From Macrocystis pyrifera (lineage: Eukaryota > Sar > Phaeophyceae > Laminariales > Laminariaceae): a DNA stretch of 64,000 nucleotides. The notes below the pieces were generated by a model. The model saw only the letters and a list, made by a program, of their open reading frames with translations, was not told the origin of the DNA and made no database searches. A program made the translations under genes and the position numbers. The stretch lies in contig JASSKH010000028.1 in the NCBI GenBank assembly GCA_031763025.1, forward strand, positions 5,622,075 through 5,686,074, in the 5' to 3' direction. Of the stretch, positions 63,193 through 64,000 are shown piece by piece. How positions within the stretch are numbered: the stretch's first letter is position 1; every line of letters starts with the position of its first letter.

Positions 63193-64000
63193 GTGAGGCA
63201 AGCAAGAAGAGGCGCCACGATTCCGCGTACACGAGCCTCCACCTTCGGCGCGAGCCGGAGTCCATTGTAACACGGCAGTGCTGATTAAAGGGATTGCAAC
63301 CCTTGGGTACATTTGAGGTCCAGTTCAAAACAACCAGTTGACCCCGGATTGTGCTCTTACAAGCACCATAACAACTGAGCTAAAAGTCAGCGCTGACGTT
63401 TAGCCCGGTGGTAATTGCGCTTGTCAAACAAACCCTTGAACCTTTCCTGTGCCAGTGGCGTGTGTTCGTGTTCACGGCGAAACCGCTTGTCCTAATTTCG
63501 CCGTAAGTGCTACCAGGTATTGTTTACCAGGTACGTTCTTGTATGCAGAAGTTAGATGGTGCTGGGCGGTGCCGTTGGCGTGTGACACTTGCTTGGTCTT
63601 GGAACATGGAACATCGGCGGTCCTTTCCTGGTTGGTTGATGAATCGATCATGCAACGGAGACGAGCGTGCATGTGTGACCTGCTCCAGGAGCACGTGTAA
63701 CACACCACTGCAGCTTGCCCTTTCACGATACGAGTACGGTTCGGTTGGTGAACTCTATCAAACGGGTAATAGTGCACTGCTGTTGCTGTGTTTTTTTTCG
63801 AAGAACATTTCTCGGGTAAAACGGTTGCGGACGTCCTCTTGACAGGGCGTCTGTACGTACGAGTAGCTTTTGTGATACGAATGTGTGTGTATCTCATGGC
63901 ACAAGGGCATTCATGGGGTATACTTCACGGATTGGACCAAGCTTGTTGGCGTGTTGAATCTTCACGGTTTGCATGTTCTAGATATATACCAGTACTATAT
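63193..64000. other. SCO1 intron 1 (to window end), with a tRNA-like relic
   Basis: No SCO1 C-terminal exon is recognised. The minus strand at 63337-63388 reads TTTTAGCTCAGTTG, GGTGCTTGTAAGAGCAC and AATCCGGGG, resembling the D arm and anticodon arm of a tRNA without a closing acceptor stem. It may be a SINE or a relic. Two TACCAGGTA words lie at 63511-63534. Confidence 0.45.

Overview
Organism. This is nuclear DNA of an intron-rich eukaryote. Six protein-coding genes are split by GT-AG introns of 0.2 to 5 kb. Their exons are GC-rich and stand out from less GC-rich introns and spacers packed with transposon relics, mono-G/C runs and short palindromes. A phosphoglycerate mutase with an apparent organelle presequence and a giant CENP-E-type kinesin fit a photosynthetic stramenopile. 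A brown alga is my best guess, but this is inference from gene style and not a proven assignment. || Layout. From left to right: (1) ALG1-type mannosyltransferase, + strand, 5' end missing, 2094-6218; (2) CENP-E/kinesin-7 giant motor, - strand, 12 exons, 31390 down to 10021, about 2970 residues; (3) YL1/VPS72 histone-chaperone subunit, + strand, 31669-38774, head to head with the kinesin across 278 bp; (4) a decayed LINE reverse transcriptase, - strand, about 40330-41664; (5) cofactor-dependent phosphoglycerate mutase, - strand, 5 exons, 52858 down to 42452; (6) cAMP-dependent-type protein kinase catalytic subunit, + strand, 54158-56806; (7) SCO1 copper chaperone, + strand, first exon 62264-63192, running off the window. 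|| Mobile DNA. Introns are the main home of transposable elements. PGM intron 1 holds a 4.4-kb element with terminal inverted repeats, a perfect 8-bp target duplication (GACCTTTT) and long arrays of degenerate GTTA-rich repeats, with a second 1.16-kb inverted-repeat element nested in it. Two related hAT-like elements filled with (GACCC)n arrays lie in YL1 intron 3 and PGM intron 4. Four copies of a 105-bp TA-flanked MITE lie in four different introns. Another dispersed repeat is nearly always attached to a long poly-G/C tract. || Caution. Four genes are broken at five places, and at every place adding one G or C to a mono-G/C run restores the conserved frame. This looks like systematic homopolymer under-calling in the sequence rather than pseudogenes. 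|| How the genes relate. They are unlinked housekeeping functions: ER N-glycosylation, mitosis, chromatin remodelling, glycolysis, cAMP signalling and cytochrome oxidase assembly. Only the kinesin/YL1 pair, and more loosely the PGM/kinase pair, are arranged so that they could share a promoter region.
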